This document shows positions 18,075-26,381 of a stretch of 64,000 nt of DNA, piece after piece. Source of the stretch: Alphaproteobacteria bacterium (GTDB lineage Bacteria; Pseudomonadota; Alphaproteobacteria; UBA8366). Made by a program: the position numbers and the translations under genes. The DNA is taken from NCBI GenBank assembly GCA_021774335.1, contig JAJFJD010000020.1, positions 248,001 to 312,000 on the forward strand, in the 5' to 3' direction. Each line of letters begins with the position of its first letter. Position 1 is the first letter of the stretch. Below the pieces are notes generated by a model, which was not told the origin of the DNA, made no database searches, and worked only from the letters and a program-made list of their open reading frames with translations.

Positions 18075-18109
18075 GATGCCGCCGTGTCACCTATGGAAAC
18101 GGCGGCATC
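18075..18109. other. Hairpin in a non-coding gap
   Basis: An 11-bp perfect stem (GATGCCGCCGT with ACGGCGGCATC) around a 13-nt loop, extended by CGAA/TTCG after a one-base bulge. It lies between the MoCF-domain gene and the aldolase genes. It could terminate transcription of the aldolase pair, but no T-tract follows on the reverse strand, so this is only a candidate. Confidence 0.4.
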
Positions 18110-18153
18110 TTCGCAAAAAACGGCGCGTTTAAGCGGCCAGCCGGCCGCCCCGG

Positions 18154-18906
18154 TCAGTGCGCGTAGCTGGCGTCCATCCGGTCGAGCCGGCGCAGATGGC
18201 CGGGCCAGCCCATGTCGCCGAACGAAGTGCCGCGGGACTTCATTTGATCGCGGGTGAAATTGCCAACGTCCTTCGACACGTGAATAAGCTCGGCCCCGGT
18301 CGACATCGCATCGACCTGCGCCTGACAGGATTTCTCCAGCCGGAACATCATCCAGAATGCCTCCTGAACGTTGCGCCCGCAGGTCAGCAATCCATGGTTC
18401 TTGAGGATCAAGGCCATATTGGCTTCGCCGAGATCACGCTGCAGCCGCTGGCACTCGTCCAGGTTCGTCGCGACACCCTCGTAGTCGTGATACGAGATGG
18501 CGTCGTAGAACAGCATAGAATGCTGCGACAGCGGCAACAATCCGCAATCCATCGCGGACACGGCCATCCCAGCACGGGTATGCGTATGCAGCGAACAGGC
18601 CACGTCGTCCCGGCCGCCCAAGACGGCGCTGTGGATCGTGAAGCCGGCGGCGTTGACACCATATTCGCTGTCTTCGGTCAGCACGTCGCCGTCGAAATTC
18701 ACCTTCACCAGACTGGATGCGGTGATCTCATGGAAGAACATGCCATGAGGATTCAACAGGAAGGCATCCGGCTCACCCGGCACACGGGCGCCGACATGCG
18801 TGCCGGTCAGATCGGACATGTCGTAGAAATCCAGGAGACGATAGCAGGCAGCAAGATCGACGCGGGTCTGCCATTCCTCGGGGGTTACGCGGTCGCGTAA
18901 TGACAT
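18154..18906 (-). CDS. Class II aldolase/adducin family protein (tandem copy 1)
   Basis: A 250-residue class II aldolase fold protein. The zinc motif HTHTRAGMAV and the later HG in LKNHGLLTCG are present, as are the ACYRLLDFYDMSDLTGTHVGARVPG N-terminal region and the FLLNPHGMFFHEITASSLVKV strand. The ATG at 18906 begins MSLRDRVTPEEW and fits family length; the frame extends to 18981 but runs into the next gene's control region. The protein is a near paralogue of the gene 20 bp upstream on the same strand, so both are probably one operon of duplicated genes. The sugar or ketone substrate is not predictable. Confidence 0.85.
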   Translation of the reverse strand: MSLRDRVTPEEWQTRVDLAACYRLLDFYDMSDLTGTHVGARVPGEPDAFLLNPHGMFFHEITASSLVKVNFDGDVLTEDSEYGVNAAGFTIHSAVLGGRDDVACSLHTHTRAGMAVSAMDCGLLPLSQHSMLFYDAISYHDYEGVATNLDECQRLQRDLGEANMALILKNHGLLTCGRNVQEAFWMMFRLEKSCQAQVDAMSTGAELIHVSKDVGNFTRDQMKSRGTSFGDMGWPGHLRRLDRMDASYAH

Positions 18907-18926
18907 TTGCAAGCTTCCTTCTCGTC

Positions 18927-19718
18927 TTAATGTTTGTAGCTGGTATCGAGGCGATCGAGTTCGCGAAGATGGCCGGGCCAATTCCGGTCGGCGCCGGCTG
19001 TGCCGCCCTTCTTGAAATGAACCGCGGTGCTGTCCTGCACCGACTGGTCGATCTCGATGACCTTGGTGCCGGCCGCCATGCCGTCGATCTGCGCCTGACA
19101 GGCCTTCTCCAGCTTATGGACCAGCCAAAACGCATGCGGGATATTGTAGCCGCAGGTCATCAGGCCGTGATTGTGCAGGATCATCGCGGTATTCGTGGGG
19201 CCCAGGTCTGCCACCAACCGTTCCCGCTCGTCCAGGTTGGTCGCGACACCTTCGTAGTCGTGATATCCGGTGTTCCCGATAAAGCGCGCCGAATGTTGGC
19301 TCATCGGCATCAGGCCGCACTTCAACGCCGACACCGCCATCCCGGCCCGCGTATGCGTGTGCAGCACGCATTGCACATCGTGGCGCGCGCCATGCACGGC
19401 GCTATGGATGGTGTAACCCGCCGCATTGATGCGGTATTCGGTATCACTCAGGATATTGCCGTCCATATCGATCTTGATCAGGCTCGACGCCGTGATCTCA
19501 TCGAAGAAAAGACCGTATGGATTGATCAGGAAGTTGTCATCCTCACCGGGCACCCGGGCGGAGATATGCGTCCCCGCCAGATCGGACATGCCGTAATAGT
19601 CGACCAGCCGGTAACAGGCGGCCAAGTTCACACGTGTTTCCCATTCTTCCGGCGATACCTTTTCCCGCATCGTCGGGATATCTTCCGGGCGCACATCGAT
19701 TGCTGCCAGCGCTGACAT
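18927..19718 (-). CDS. Class II aldolase/adducin family protein (tandem copy 2)
   Basis: A 263-residue paralogue of the following gene, with the same motifs: ACYRLVDYYGMSDLAGTHISARVPG, FLINPYGLFFDEITASSLIKI, HTHTRAGMAVSALKCGL and the HNHGLMTCG histidine pair. Residues 1-24 form a short variable N-terminus. The four metal-binding histidines of class II aldolases are visible in both copies. The tandem arrangement suggests gene duplication with subfunctional divergence rather than one complex, although hetero-oligomers are possible. No regulator is adjacent. Two more family members occur at 53530 and 56389. Confidence 0.85.
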   Translation of the reverse strand: MSALAAIDVRPEDIPTMREKVSPEEWETRVNLAACYRLVDYYGMSDLAGTHISARVPGEDDNFLINPYGLFFDEITASSLIKIDMDGNILSDTEYRINAAGYTIHSAVHGARHDVQCVLHTHTRAGMAVSALKCGLMPMSQHSARFIGNTGYHDYEGVATNLDERERLVADLGPTNTAMILHNHGLMTCGYNIPHAFWLVHKLEKACQAQIDGMAAGTKVIEIDQSVQDSTAVHFKKGGTAGADRNWPGHLRELDRLDTSYKH

Positions 19719-19873
19719 GAGCGATTCCTCTCTCGGGTAGAAACTGATTTAGAATTGTGGACGGGCCGCAACACGACCTGCCTGTTAGTATAGCATAGGA
19801 TGGCATCGGCCAGCCAAACTGCGCCCCTGCATTTACTTTATCATTCTATTACAATCACCTAGGAGTTCCCGAC

Positions 19874-20920
19874 ATGCGCGTTCTCACGGTCCTGCCGCAA
19901 CATAACTTGCAGGACGTCCCGGCCGAGGCGGCCGCCATCGAAGCCGCCGGCTATGACGGCGCCGTCACCATGGAGAACAAATACGAGCCATTCCTGCCGC
20001 TCGCCGTGGCGGCGACAGCCACGAAACGCATCGAATTATCGACGGGCATCGCGATCGCCTTCGCCCGCAGCCCCATGGTCGTCGCCGAGACTGCGCATGA
20101 CCTGCAGACCGCGTCGAAGGGCCGATTCACGCTCGGACTGGGCTCGCAGGTCAAAGGCCACAACGAGCGGCGGTTCAGTGTGCCGTGGAGCCCGCCGGTC
20201 CCCCGGCTGCGCGAATATATCGAAGGCATGCGCGCGATCTGGCGGTGTTGGGAGAAAGGCGAGAAGCTGAACTATGTCGGCGAGCATTATCAGTTCACTC
20301 TGATGACGCCGAACTTCATTCCCGACCGGAACGGTCTGCCGCCTGTCCCGGTGACGATTGCCGCCGTCGGACCGGCGATGCTGCGGCTCGCGGGCCGCGT
20401 CTGCGACGGCGTGCGGCTGCATCCGTTCTGCACCCGGCGCTACCTGGAAGATGTGGTGATGCCGCGGCTGGAGGACGGCTTCACAAAGGGCGGCACCAAG
20501 CGGGAAAACTTCGAAATCACCGGTGGTGGCTACATGGTCACCGGGCCGGATCAAGAAAGCATCGACAAACTCTTCGAGTGGGTGCGCTACCGCGTGGCCT
20601 TCTATGGCTCGACCCGCAGCTATTTCCCTGTCTGGGAACTGCACGACGAGCAGGATCTGGGGATGAAACTGCACGAAATGTCGAAGCGCGGCGAGTGGGA
20701 CAAGATGGCCGCCGAGGTCCCTGACGACATCGTGCATCTCTTCGCCGCCGTCGGCGGCTACGATGAAATTGTCGGCGCCGCCGAAGCGCGTTTTGGTGGT
20801 ATCTCCGACACGCTGAACGCCAGCATGTCGGCGGATTTGGACATCTCACTACCCGGCGAGGTCATCCAAGATCTGCAAAAAATCCCGACCCGCTTCCAGG
20901 GCTTCAAAGAGACCTGGTGA
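19874..20920 (+). CDS. LLM-class flavin-dependent oxidoreductase (TIGR03617-like)
   Basis: A 348-residue luciferase-like TIM-barrel protein. The N-terminus MRVLTVLPQHNLQDVPAEA resembles the F420-dependent oxidoreductases of the TIGR03617 type found in actinobacteria and some proteobacteria. IELSTGIAIAFARSPMVVAETAHDLQ is the conserved strand-helix region, and GRFTLGLGSQVKGHNERRF is the LGxG segment near the cofactor. Whether it uses FMN or F420 cannot be decided from sequence. It is followed by a 434-bp gap and stands alone. SD AGGAGTTCCC precedes the ATG at 19874. Confidence 0.85.
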   Translation: MRVLTVLPQHNLQDVPAEAAAIEAAGYDGAVTMENKYEPFLPLAVAATATKRIELSTGIAIAFARSPMVVAETAHDLQTASKGRFTLGLGSQVKGHNERRFSVPWSPPVPRLREYIEGMRAIWRCWEKGEKLNYVGEHYQFTLMTPNFIPDRNGLPPVPVTIAAVGPAMLRLAGRVCDGVRLHPFCTRRYLEDVVMPRLEDGFTKGGTKRENFEITGGGYMVTGPDQESIDKLFEWVRYRVAFYGSTRSYFPVWELHDEQDLGMKLHEMSKRGEWDKMAAEVPDDIVHLFAAVGGYDEIVGAAEARFGGISDTLNASMSADLDISLPGEVIQDLQKIPTRFQGFKETW

Positions 20921-21354
20921 TCACCGGCGAAAACGGGCCGTCGTCGTCGGGACGAGCATGGAAGGCGGTCAGAGCCCCGTCTTCAGGCGCGAAATAAGAT
21001 TCACCTTCTTCAATCATAAAGGAGTTTCGCGGCACCTATGGCGCCACGGCCATATCAGCGGCAATTTTGCCCAGGATGCTGTGCATTTATGCGCATTTCC
21101 GCCGGATTGCCCTCGAATTTCCACCTCAAGATGATGGAGCCAGCAAAAAACCCGTAATGCTTGCTTCTTTTCCGGACCGATCCAGGGTATGACATCGGCC
21201 AATTGCCCTGATTTAGGAATTTTTATCGCTATTTGTGAATATTCTGCAACCGGAGCGACGTAGTGAGGACTAAATACGCGCCTGGGTAAGCCGATGTTAA
21301 GACCTCGCCATTAAGGTTAACGCTGAATTTAGTGCTCACAACTGTTTCCCAATT
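20921..21354. other. Intergenic region upstream of a pseudo-receiver kinase
   Basis: A 434-bp gap. The small frame at 21014-21202 on the reverse strand has no supporting features. Between 21298 and 21340 there are several TTAA tetranucleotides, including TTAACGCTGAATTTA, which nearly fits the alphaproteobacterial CtrA consensus TTAA-N7-TTAA. This is suggestive only. Confidence 0.35.
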
Positions 21355-22623
21355 ATGGCCAAAAACGACGATACCGAACAGCCGGCAGGAAGCGTGGCAA
21401 ACGGTACGCCAGCGAGTGGCGTCCGGACAGCCAACGCCGGGATATTGATCGTCGATCCGACGGATTCCGTCGGGCCAGAAGCCAAAGAGATCCTACAAAA
21501 AGCCGGGTTCCAGTCGATTACCGTTGCCGCCGATACCAAGGCGGCACTATCCGAGATCGCATCGACACCGCCGAGTATTGTGCTGTCCATTCCCGGCGAT
21601 GCCAACGCAGACGGCCTTGCCTTGATCGCTGGGCTCAAAGACGGTGGCGACCAGTATTCCGGCCCGGTCCTCTTCTTTACGGACGCGCCCAATCATGCGG
21701 CCCACCGGGAACTGCTTTCCTACGCCGGGACCGATTTCGTTTCCTTGCCGCTGGACCCTGTCGAGCTGATTGCCCGGGTACAATCGCACGCACGGCTGCA
21801 AACGAAGTTGGATCGCCGGACGAAGCGTCTCGACAGCGCGCTCGCCTTGTTGAAGGAAACCGAGAAACGGCTAACCGGCGAATTGGATTCCGTTCGCACC
21901 GAAAACCGCGACCGGATCGACTATTTCGCCGAAACGCATCACGAGCTGCGGACGCCGCTCAATGCGATCTGCGGCATGTCCGATGCGATGCGGCAGGAAT
22001 CGTTCGGCCCCATGCCCGACGGCAAGTACAAGGAATATGCCAGCAACATCTTCGAAGCGGGTCAACATCTGCTGAGCATCATCGATGCGCGGCTCGACCT
22101 GACCCGGATCGAGGTCGGCGCCGAACCGCTCGAAATCGAGGATGTCAGCGTCAACAGTGTGATCGAAGAAACGACCGAGATGCTCGGCCAACTGGCCGTC
22201 GATGCCAACATCAATCTTGAGATCGACATCGAGCCGGACCTGCCGATCATCGAGACCGATAAACGGAAACTGCGGCAGGTGTTGGTCAATCTCGTGTCCA
22301 ACGCGATCAAATACACACCCGAGAACGGCCGCGTCATGATGTCGGCGAAGCGCGCCGAAAAAGACGGCGTCCTGGTCTTGGTCGTGTCGGATACCGGCAT
22401 CGGCATGACGGCCGAAAACCTGCACGAAGTCATGAAACCGTATAAGCGCGGCACCCACGATCAAAAGGGCACAGGGCTGGGTCTGCCAATCGCCCGCAAG
22501 CTGATCGAATTGCTTGGCGGCGAAATCGACCTGCGCAGCACGCCGGGCCGTGGCACATCGGTGAGGATCGAGTTACCGACGTCGATTCCAGGGCAGTCGC
22601 CACCGATAGAGGCGGTCGGCTAG
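21355..22623 (+). CDS. Pseudo-receiver histidine kinase
   Basis: A 422-residue soluble kinase. Residues 28-145 fold like a receiver, but the acidic pair is degenerate (VDPTD), the phosphoacceptor position reads IVLSIPGD with serine instead of aspartate, and the conserved lysine is replaced (SLPL in place of TKP). So the N-terminal domain is a pseudo-receiver. A coiled coil at about 155-190 is followed by HisKA with HHELRTPLNAI (His196) and HATPase_c with NLVSNAIKYT, DTGIGM and GTGLGLPIA. The kinase core resembles that of the hybrid at 11741. It would be controlled by binding partner or ligand rather than by phosphorylation of its receiver. Its stop overlaps the convergent dehydratase stop by 3 bp. 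Confidence 0.85.
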   Translation: MAKNDDTEQPAGSVANGTPASGVRTANAGILIVDPTDSVGPEAKEILQKAGFQSITVAADTKAALSEIASTPPSIVLSIPGDANADGLALIAGLKDGGDQYSGPVLFFTDAPNHAAHRELLSYAGTDFVSLPLDPVELIARVQSHARLQTKLDRRTKRLDSALALLKETEKRLTGELDSVRTENRDRIDYFAETHHELRTPLNAICGMSDAMRQESFGPMPDGKYKEYASNIFEAGQHLLSIIDARLDLTRIEVGAEPLEIEDVSVNSVIEETTEMLGQLAVDANINLEIDIEPDLPIIETDKRKLRQVLVNLVSNAIKYTPENGRVMMSAKRAEKDGVLVLVVSDTGIGMTAENLHEVMKPYKRGTHDQKGTGLGLPIARKLIELLGGEIDLRSTPGRGTSVRIELPTSIPGQSPPIEAVG

Positions 22624-23126
22624 CCGGCCTCCGGCGGTGCCACCAAACCTTCCTTTTCCAGCAACGGATAGATACCGCCTGCCGTCAGGATGTGCAGCAG
22701 CGCGTCCGGAATGGGCTTGGCCTCCAATGACTTTCCGGTGGTGACGTTCCGGACCGTAAAGTCGTCGAAAGACACGGCGGCGACGTCACCTTCGGTGAAA
22801 GCCTCCGTAACGCCTGGGCATTCCAGGGCCGGAAATCCAAAATTGATGCAGTTCCGGTAGAACAGCCCGTTGATCGTTTCCGCGACGAGACAGGCGACGC
22901 CGAGCAGGCGCAAGTTCCGCGCGGCGGGGCGTGACGATCCCATGCCGAAATTCGGCTCGGCGATTATAATGTCGCCCTTGCTCATCTCTTCGACCCAGCC
23001 CGGACGGTTTGCGGAAAAGATGTAGTTGATCTGTTCCTCCGGCGGCAAATAGTAGCAACGGCTCGGTAGAATCAGGTCGGTATTGATGTTGGCTTCAAAG
23101 CGCCATGTCTTGCCTTCGAAATCCAT
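22620..23126 (-). CDS. LeuD-type small subunit of an aconitase-family dehydratase (set 1)
   Basis: A 168-residue swivelling domain (aconitase domain 4). NTDLILPSRCY is the start of the family motif NTDxIxP, FGMGSSRPAARNL near 66-78 is the substrate-contacting GSSRE-like loop (here SSRPA), and INFGFPALECP is conserved. The residue after the GSSR is Pro rather than Glu, so it is a diverged homologue of LeuD. It is the 3-bp-spaced partner of the large subunit at 23130. Together with two lyases and a PrpD protein, it probably dehydrates or hydrates an alkylated malate or citrate rather than isopropylmalate. Confidence 0.8.
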   Translation of the reverse strand: MDFEGKTWRFEANINTDLILPSRCYYLPPEEQINYIFSANRPGWVEEMSKGDIIIAEPNFGMGSSRPAARNLRLLGVACLVAETINGLFYRNCINFGFPALECPGVTEAFTEGDVAAVSFDDFTVRNVTTGKSLEAKPIPDALLHILTAGGIYPLLEKEGLVAPPEAG

Positions 23127-23129
23127 GGC

Positions 23130-24398
23130 TCAGCCTCCCTTCCCAAGGAATTCACACGGATCGGCGATGGTCCCTTTGATCGCCGACGCGGCCACGGTTG
23201 CCGGCGATCCCATGTAGATCTTCGCGCTGGGGTCGCCCATGCGGCCCTTGAAGTTCCGGGTGCTCGCCGTGATACAAGTCTCGCCCGCCGCCAGCACGCC
23301 AAGGTGGCCGCCGCCACAGGCCCCGCAGGTCGCGTTCGTCACCACCGCGCCGGCCTCGACCAGGGTCGACAACACCCCGCTTTTCGCTGCCTGCCGGTAG
23401 ATGGTCTGCGAGCCCGGCGTCACGATCAGGCGCACGCTATCCGCCACCTGCCGGCCCGCCAAGACTTTCGCCGCACATTCCAGGTCATCGATCGTGCCGT
23501 TGGCGCAGGACCCGATGAAGGCCTGATTGATTACAGTTCCAGCGAGGTCACCGACCGGACGCGAGTTATCAAGGACACTATCGGGCAGAGCCACCAGCGG
23601 CTCGATTTCGTCGAGACGGATCGTCCGCCGGTCGGCATAGGTCGCGTCCTCATCCGGGTATTGCGCCTCATACGCCGGGTGGCCGGGATTATGCGCATCG
23701 ATGTGGTCGAACAGGATCTGATCCGGCTCGAAGGTCGCGAATTCGGCGCTCAGTTCCGCGCCCATCGTCGTCAGGGTACGCCGCGCGTTCATGTTGAGCT
23801 GTGGCAATGCAGACCCGCCAAACTCGACATTCATCGTCTCGTGCCCGCCATAAGTACCGGCGATATGCAAAAAGACATCCTTCATCGACACGGCCGGGTT
23901 GAAGCTGCCCTCCAGATCATAGCGGACTGTTTCGCCGACCCGGAACCAGGTCTCGCCCTTGGTCAGTGCATAGGTGATATCCGGCGCGCCGACCCCGCGC
24001 GCAATACAGTTGAACGCCCCGGCGCTGCAAGTATGCGAATCGCTGCACAGCAAAACCGTGCCGGGCATCGCATAACCATGGTCCGCGATCAGGACATGCG
24101 CGATCCCCTGCATTCGCCCCACGTCGTGGAAGCGCTTGATGCCGAACTTCTCGACGAATCTGCGTCCGGTTTGATGCGCGGTGGCGCTCGGCACATGGGC
24201 CGCAGGCGCGCGATGATCGAACGCGACGATCACGCGGTCCGGGTCGATCACATGCAGGATTTCACGCCACACGCTGTCCATGAAGTTGTTGTCGAACATA
24301 ACCACCGTATCCACATTGACGGTGACCAGTTCGCCCGGCCGCACGCGGTCCTGCCCGCTTTGCCGGGCGAGGATCTTCTCGATGATGGTCATGCCCAT
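23130..24398 (-). CDS. LeuC/homoaconitase-type large subunit (set 1)
   Basis: A 422-residue aconitase-superfamily large subunit with the 4Fe-4S ligands visible in LCSDSHTCSAGAF, FIGSCANGTIDD and ATCGACGGGHLG. Residues MTIIEKILARQSG begin like archaeal-type HACN/3-isopropylmalate dehydratase large subunits. The distinguishing CGACGGGH segment replaces the usual GCSMCL motif of LeuC, which points away from canonical leucine synthesis. The small subunit follows after 3 bp, and a lyase gene precedes it by 20 bp. Known pairs of this kind next to an isocitrate-lyase-type lyase include 2,3-dimethylmalate dehydratase (DmdAB) of nicotinate degradation; that assignment is an inference. Confidence 0.8.
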   Translation of the reverse strand: MGMTIIEKILARQSGQDRVRPGELVTVNVDTVVMFDNNFMDSVWREILHVIDPDRVIVAFDHRAPAAHVPSATAHQTGRRFVEKFGIKRFHDVGRMQGIAHVLIADHGYAMPGTVLLCSDSHTCSAGAFNCIARGVGAPDITYALTKGETWFRVGETVRYDLEGSFNPAVSMKDVFLHIAGTYGGHETMNVEFGGSALPQLNMNARRTLTTMGAELSAEFATFEPDQILFDHIDAHNPGHPAYEAQYPDEDATYADRRTIRLDEIEPLVALPDSVLDNSRPVGDLAGTVINQAFIGSCANGTIDDLECAAKVLAGRQVADSVRLIVTPGSQTIYRQAAKSGVLSTLVEAGAVVTNATCGACGGGHLGVLAAGETCITASTRNFKGRMGDPSAKIYMGSPATVAASAIKGTIADPCEFLGKGG

Positions 24399-24418
24399 GG
24401 CTTGCTCCTCCGGTGCCG

Positions 24419-25345
24419 CTAGTCGCCAGACGCGGTCTGCGGGGCGGCATCGCCGTCGACTGCATAGCGATTTTCCATCTCGGTCAGCGTGTCGTAGCCG
24501 ACCAGCGCGTTGACCTCGTCGAACGAGACCAGGAGATCGGGACGGTCCACCTCTTCGTTGCTCGCCACCATCTCCTGGAAGACATCCATGGCGTTCATCA
24601 TGCCGCGCACCGCCGAGGTCGACAGCAATCGCGGATAACTGACCGCGGCAACGCCCATCTCCTGCAAGCGTCCCGGCGAAATCAACGGCGTGGTCGGCCG
24701 CGACCGGATGCCAAGCCCCATATTGACGGTCAGCGGCTTGGGCACGCTGCGCGCGACCTTCTCGATATCCTCGGCCGAGAGCAGTGCATCGGCAAACAGC
24801 AGATCCGCGCCAGCCTCCGCATACATGTTCAGCCGGTCGATGGCCGCATTCAGGCCCAACACGCCGGCCGCGTCGGTCCGCGACTTGATGACGAAATCGT
24901 TGTCGCGCCGCGCGTCGCAGGCGGCCTTGACCTTCTGCACCATTTCCTCGGCGGGGATCACGTCCTTGCCGACCATGTGACCACAGCGCTTCGGCCAGAC
25001 CTGATCCTCGAACATCACCGCCGCCACGCCCGCCTGTTCAAAGGCACGTGTCACGAAATGAACATTCACCGCGTTGCCGTAACCCGTGTCGGCGTCGGCA
25101 TGCAGCAGCAGGTCCTCGGCGCAATCGGCGATCGCGCGGCAGAAGCGCAGGTTGTCTTCCAGCCCCATGATGCCCTTGTCCGACCAGCCGAGGTGGCATT
25201 CGGAGAGCCCCGCACCGGAAATCGCGCCGCTCTTGAACCCGCGCGCCTGGACCAACCGTGCGCTGTACCCGTCATAAATTCCGGGCGAAATCAGGATATC
25301 CGGCCCTTCGAGCAGTTCCCTCAGGCGGCGTCCTTTGCTTTTCAT
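24419..25345 (-). CDS. Isocitrate lyase/PEP mutase superfamily lyase (copy 1)
   Basis: A 308-residue TIM-barrel lyase of the ICL/PEPM family. PGIYDGYSARLV, SGAGLSE, ADADTGYGN (Asp84, Asp86), FEDQVWPKRCGHM with the putative catalytic Cys121 and SRTDA are all conserved. The KRCGH motif marks lyases such as methylisocitrate lyase and 2,3-dimethylmalate lyase. These cleave a C-C bond in a substituted malate to give pyruvate (or succinate) plus a second acid. A paralogue of similar length lies 57 bp upstream on the same strand, and the dehydratase large subunit 20 bp downstream. Substrate choice between the two copies cannot be told. Confidence 0.9.
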   Translation of the reverse strand: MKSKGRRLRELLEGPDILISPGIYDGYSARLVQARGFKSGAISGAGLSECHLGWSDKGIMGLEDNLRFCRAIADCAEDLLLHADADTGYGNAVNVHFVTRAFEQAGVAAVMFEDQVWPKRCGHMVGKDVIPAEEMVQKVKAACDARRDNDFVIKSRTDAAGVLGLNAAIDRLNMYAEAGADLLFADALLSAEDIEKVARSVPKPLTVNMGLGIRSRPTTPLISPGRLQEMGVAAVSYPRLLSTSAVRGMMNAMDVFQEMVASNEEVDRPDLLVSFDEVNALVGYDTLTEMENRYAVDGDAAPQTASGD

Positions 25346-25401
25346 CTGTGCTCTCCTAGTCGGTCTGTTATTCAGTCATTCGGTGCCTGATCGATGGCCG
25401 A

Positions 25402-26295
25402 TCAGTCCGAGGCTTCGTATTTGGTTTCCATGGCGTCGAGTTCGGTGAGGCCCATCAAGGCGCTCAACTGTGCGAAATCGACCTGCAGGTCGGGGCGCTC
25501 CACCGGGGTGTCGGCATAGGCGCCATCCTTGAACGCCTTCATCGCCGTCATCATGCCGTGCACCGCAGCGGAGCTTAGCATACGCGGATAGGTGACCATC
25601 GCGACTCCCATCCCCTGCAATTGCTTGGCCGTCAGCAACGGCGTCGTCGACCGCGCCTGCAGGCCGAAGCCCATATTGCAGACATAGGGCCGCGGAACCG
25701 CGCGGGCGACCTTCTCGATATCCTCCGCCGACAGCAGCGCGTCGGCATAGAGCGCATCCGCGCCTGCCTCGGCATAACGGATCAGCCGGTCGATGGCGTC
25801 GTCGACATCGGTCACGCCGGCCGCGTCGGTGCGGGCCATGATGACCAGGTCGGGATCGCGCCGGGCGTCGCAGGCGGCTTTCACCTTCTGGACCATCTCG
25901 GCAGCGGGGATGACGTCCTTACCTTTCATATGGCCGCACCGCTTGGGCCAGACCTGATCCTCGATCATGACGGCGGCCATCCCGGCCTCCTCGAAGCCGC
26001 GCACGGTGAAATAGACGTTCACCGCGTTGCCGTATCCGGTGTCCGCATCGGCCCGCAGCAGCAGGTCCGTGCAATCGGCGATCGCCCGGCCCGCGCGCAT
26101 GTTGTCCTGGGCACCCATGATGCCCTTGTCGGCCCAGCCGAGATTACTCTCGGAGACGCCGGCGCCGCTGATCGTCGCCGCCTCGAACCCTGCCGCCTCG
26201 GCGATGCGGGCGCTGAATCCGTCGTAAACGCCGGGCGCAACAAGAATATCGGGGGCCTCCAACAGCTCTTTAAAACGGCGCGCTTTGCTTTTCAT
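25402..26295 (-). CDS. Isocitrate lyase/PEP mutase superfamily lyase (copy 2)
   Basis: A 297-residue paralogue of the gene at 24419, starting MKSKARRFKELLEAP. Visible motifs are PGVYDGFSARI, ISGAGVSE, ADADTGYGN (Asp83, Asp85), IEDQVWPKRCGHM (Cys120) and ARTDAAGV. The two copies share most of the catalytic sequence but differ in the loop after SGAG and in the C-terminal tail, so they may cleave different stereoisomers or chain lengths. The gene heads the reverse-strand set and is divergent from prpD/mmgE at 26382; the 86-bp gap must contain the promoters of both. Confidence 0.9.
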   Translation of the reverse strand: MKSKARRFKELLEAPDILVAPGVYDGFSARIAEAAGFEAATISGAGVSESNLGWADKGIMGAQDNMRAGRAIADCTDLLLRADADTGYGNAVNVYFTVRGFEEAGMAAVMIEDQVWPKRCGHMKGKDVIPAAEMVQKVKAACDARRDPDLVIMARTDAAGVTDVDDAIDRLIRYAEAGADALYADALLSAEDIEKVARAVPRPYVCNMGFGLQARSTTPLLTAKQLQGMGVAMVTYPRMLSSAAVHGMMTAMKAFKDGAYADTPVERPDLQVDFAQLSALMGLTELDAMETKYEASD

Positions 26296-26381
26296 CAGCC
26301 GGTTCCTGTCCGATACGTGAAAATTTCATAAGATCGCGAGGCGACACTAGAATGACCGCAGAATAACCGAGGACGCCCCCA

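Noticed and set aside
21298-21340. Possible CtrA-type TTAA-N7-TTAA site before the pseudo-receiver kinase
   Set aside because: Only seven of eight consensus bases fit, and TTAA is common in this A+T-richer gap; not called as a regulatory feature.
23304-24422. Long forward-strand open frame of 372 codons opposite the set 1 dehydratase large subunit
   Set aside because: It is the antisense shadow of a well-supported gene with clear Fe-S motifs, and its translation is rich in Arg, His and Gly with no domain. High G+C content makes such frames common.
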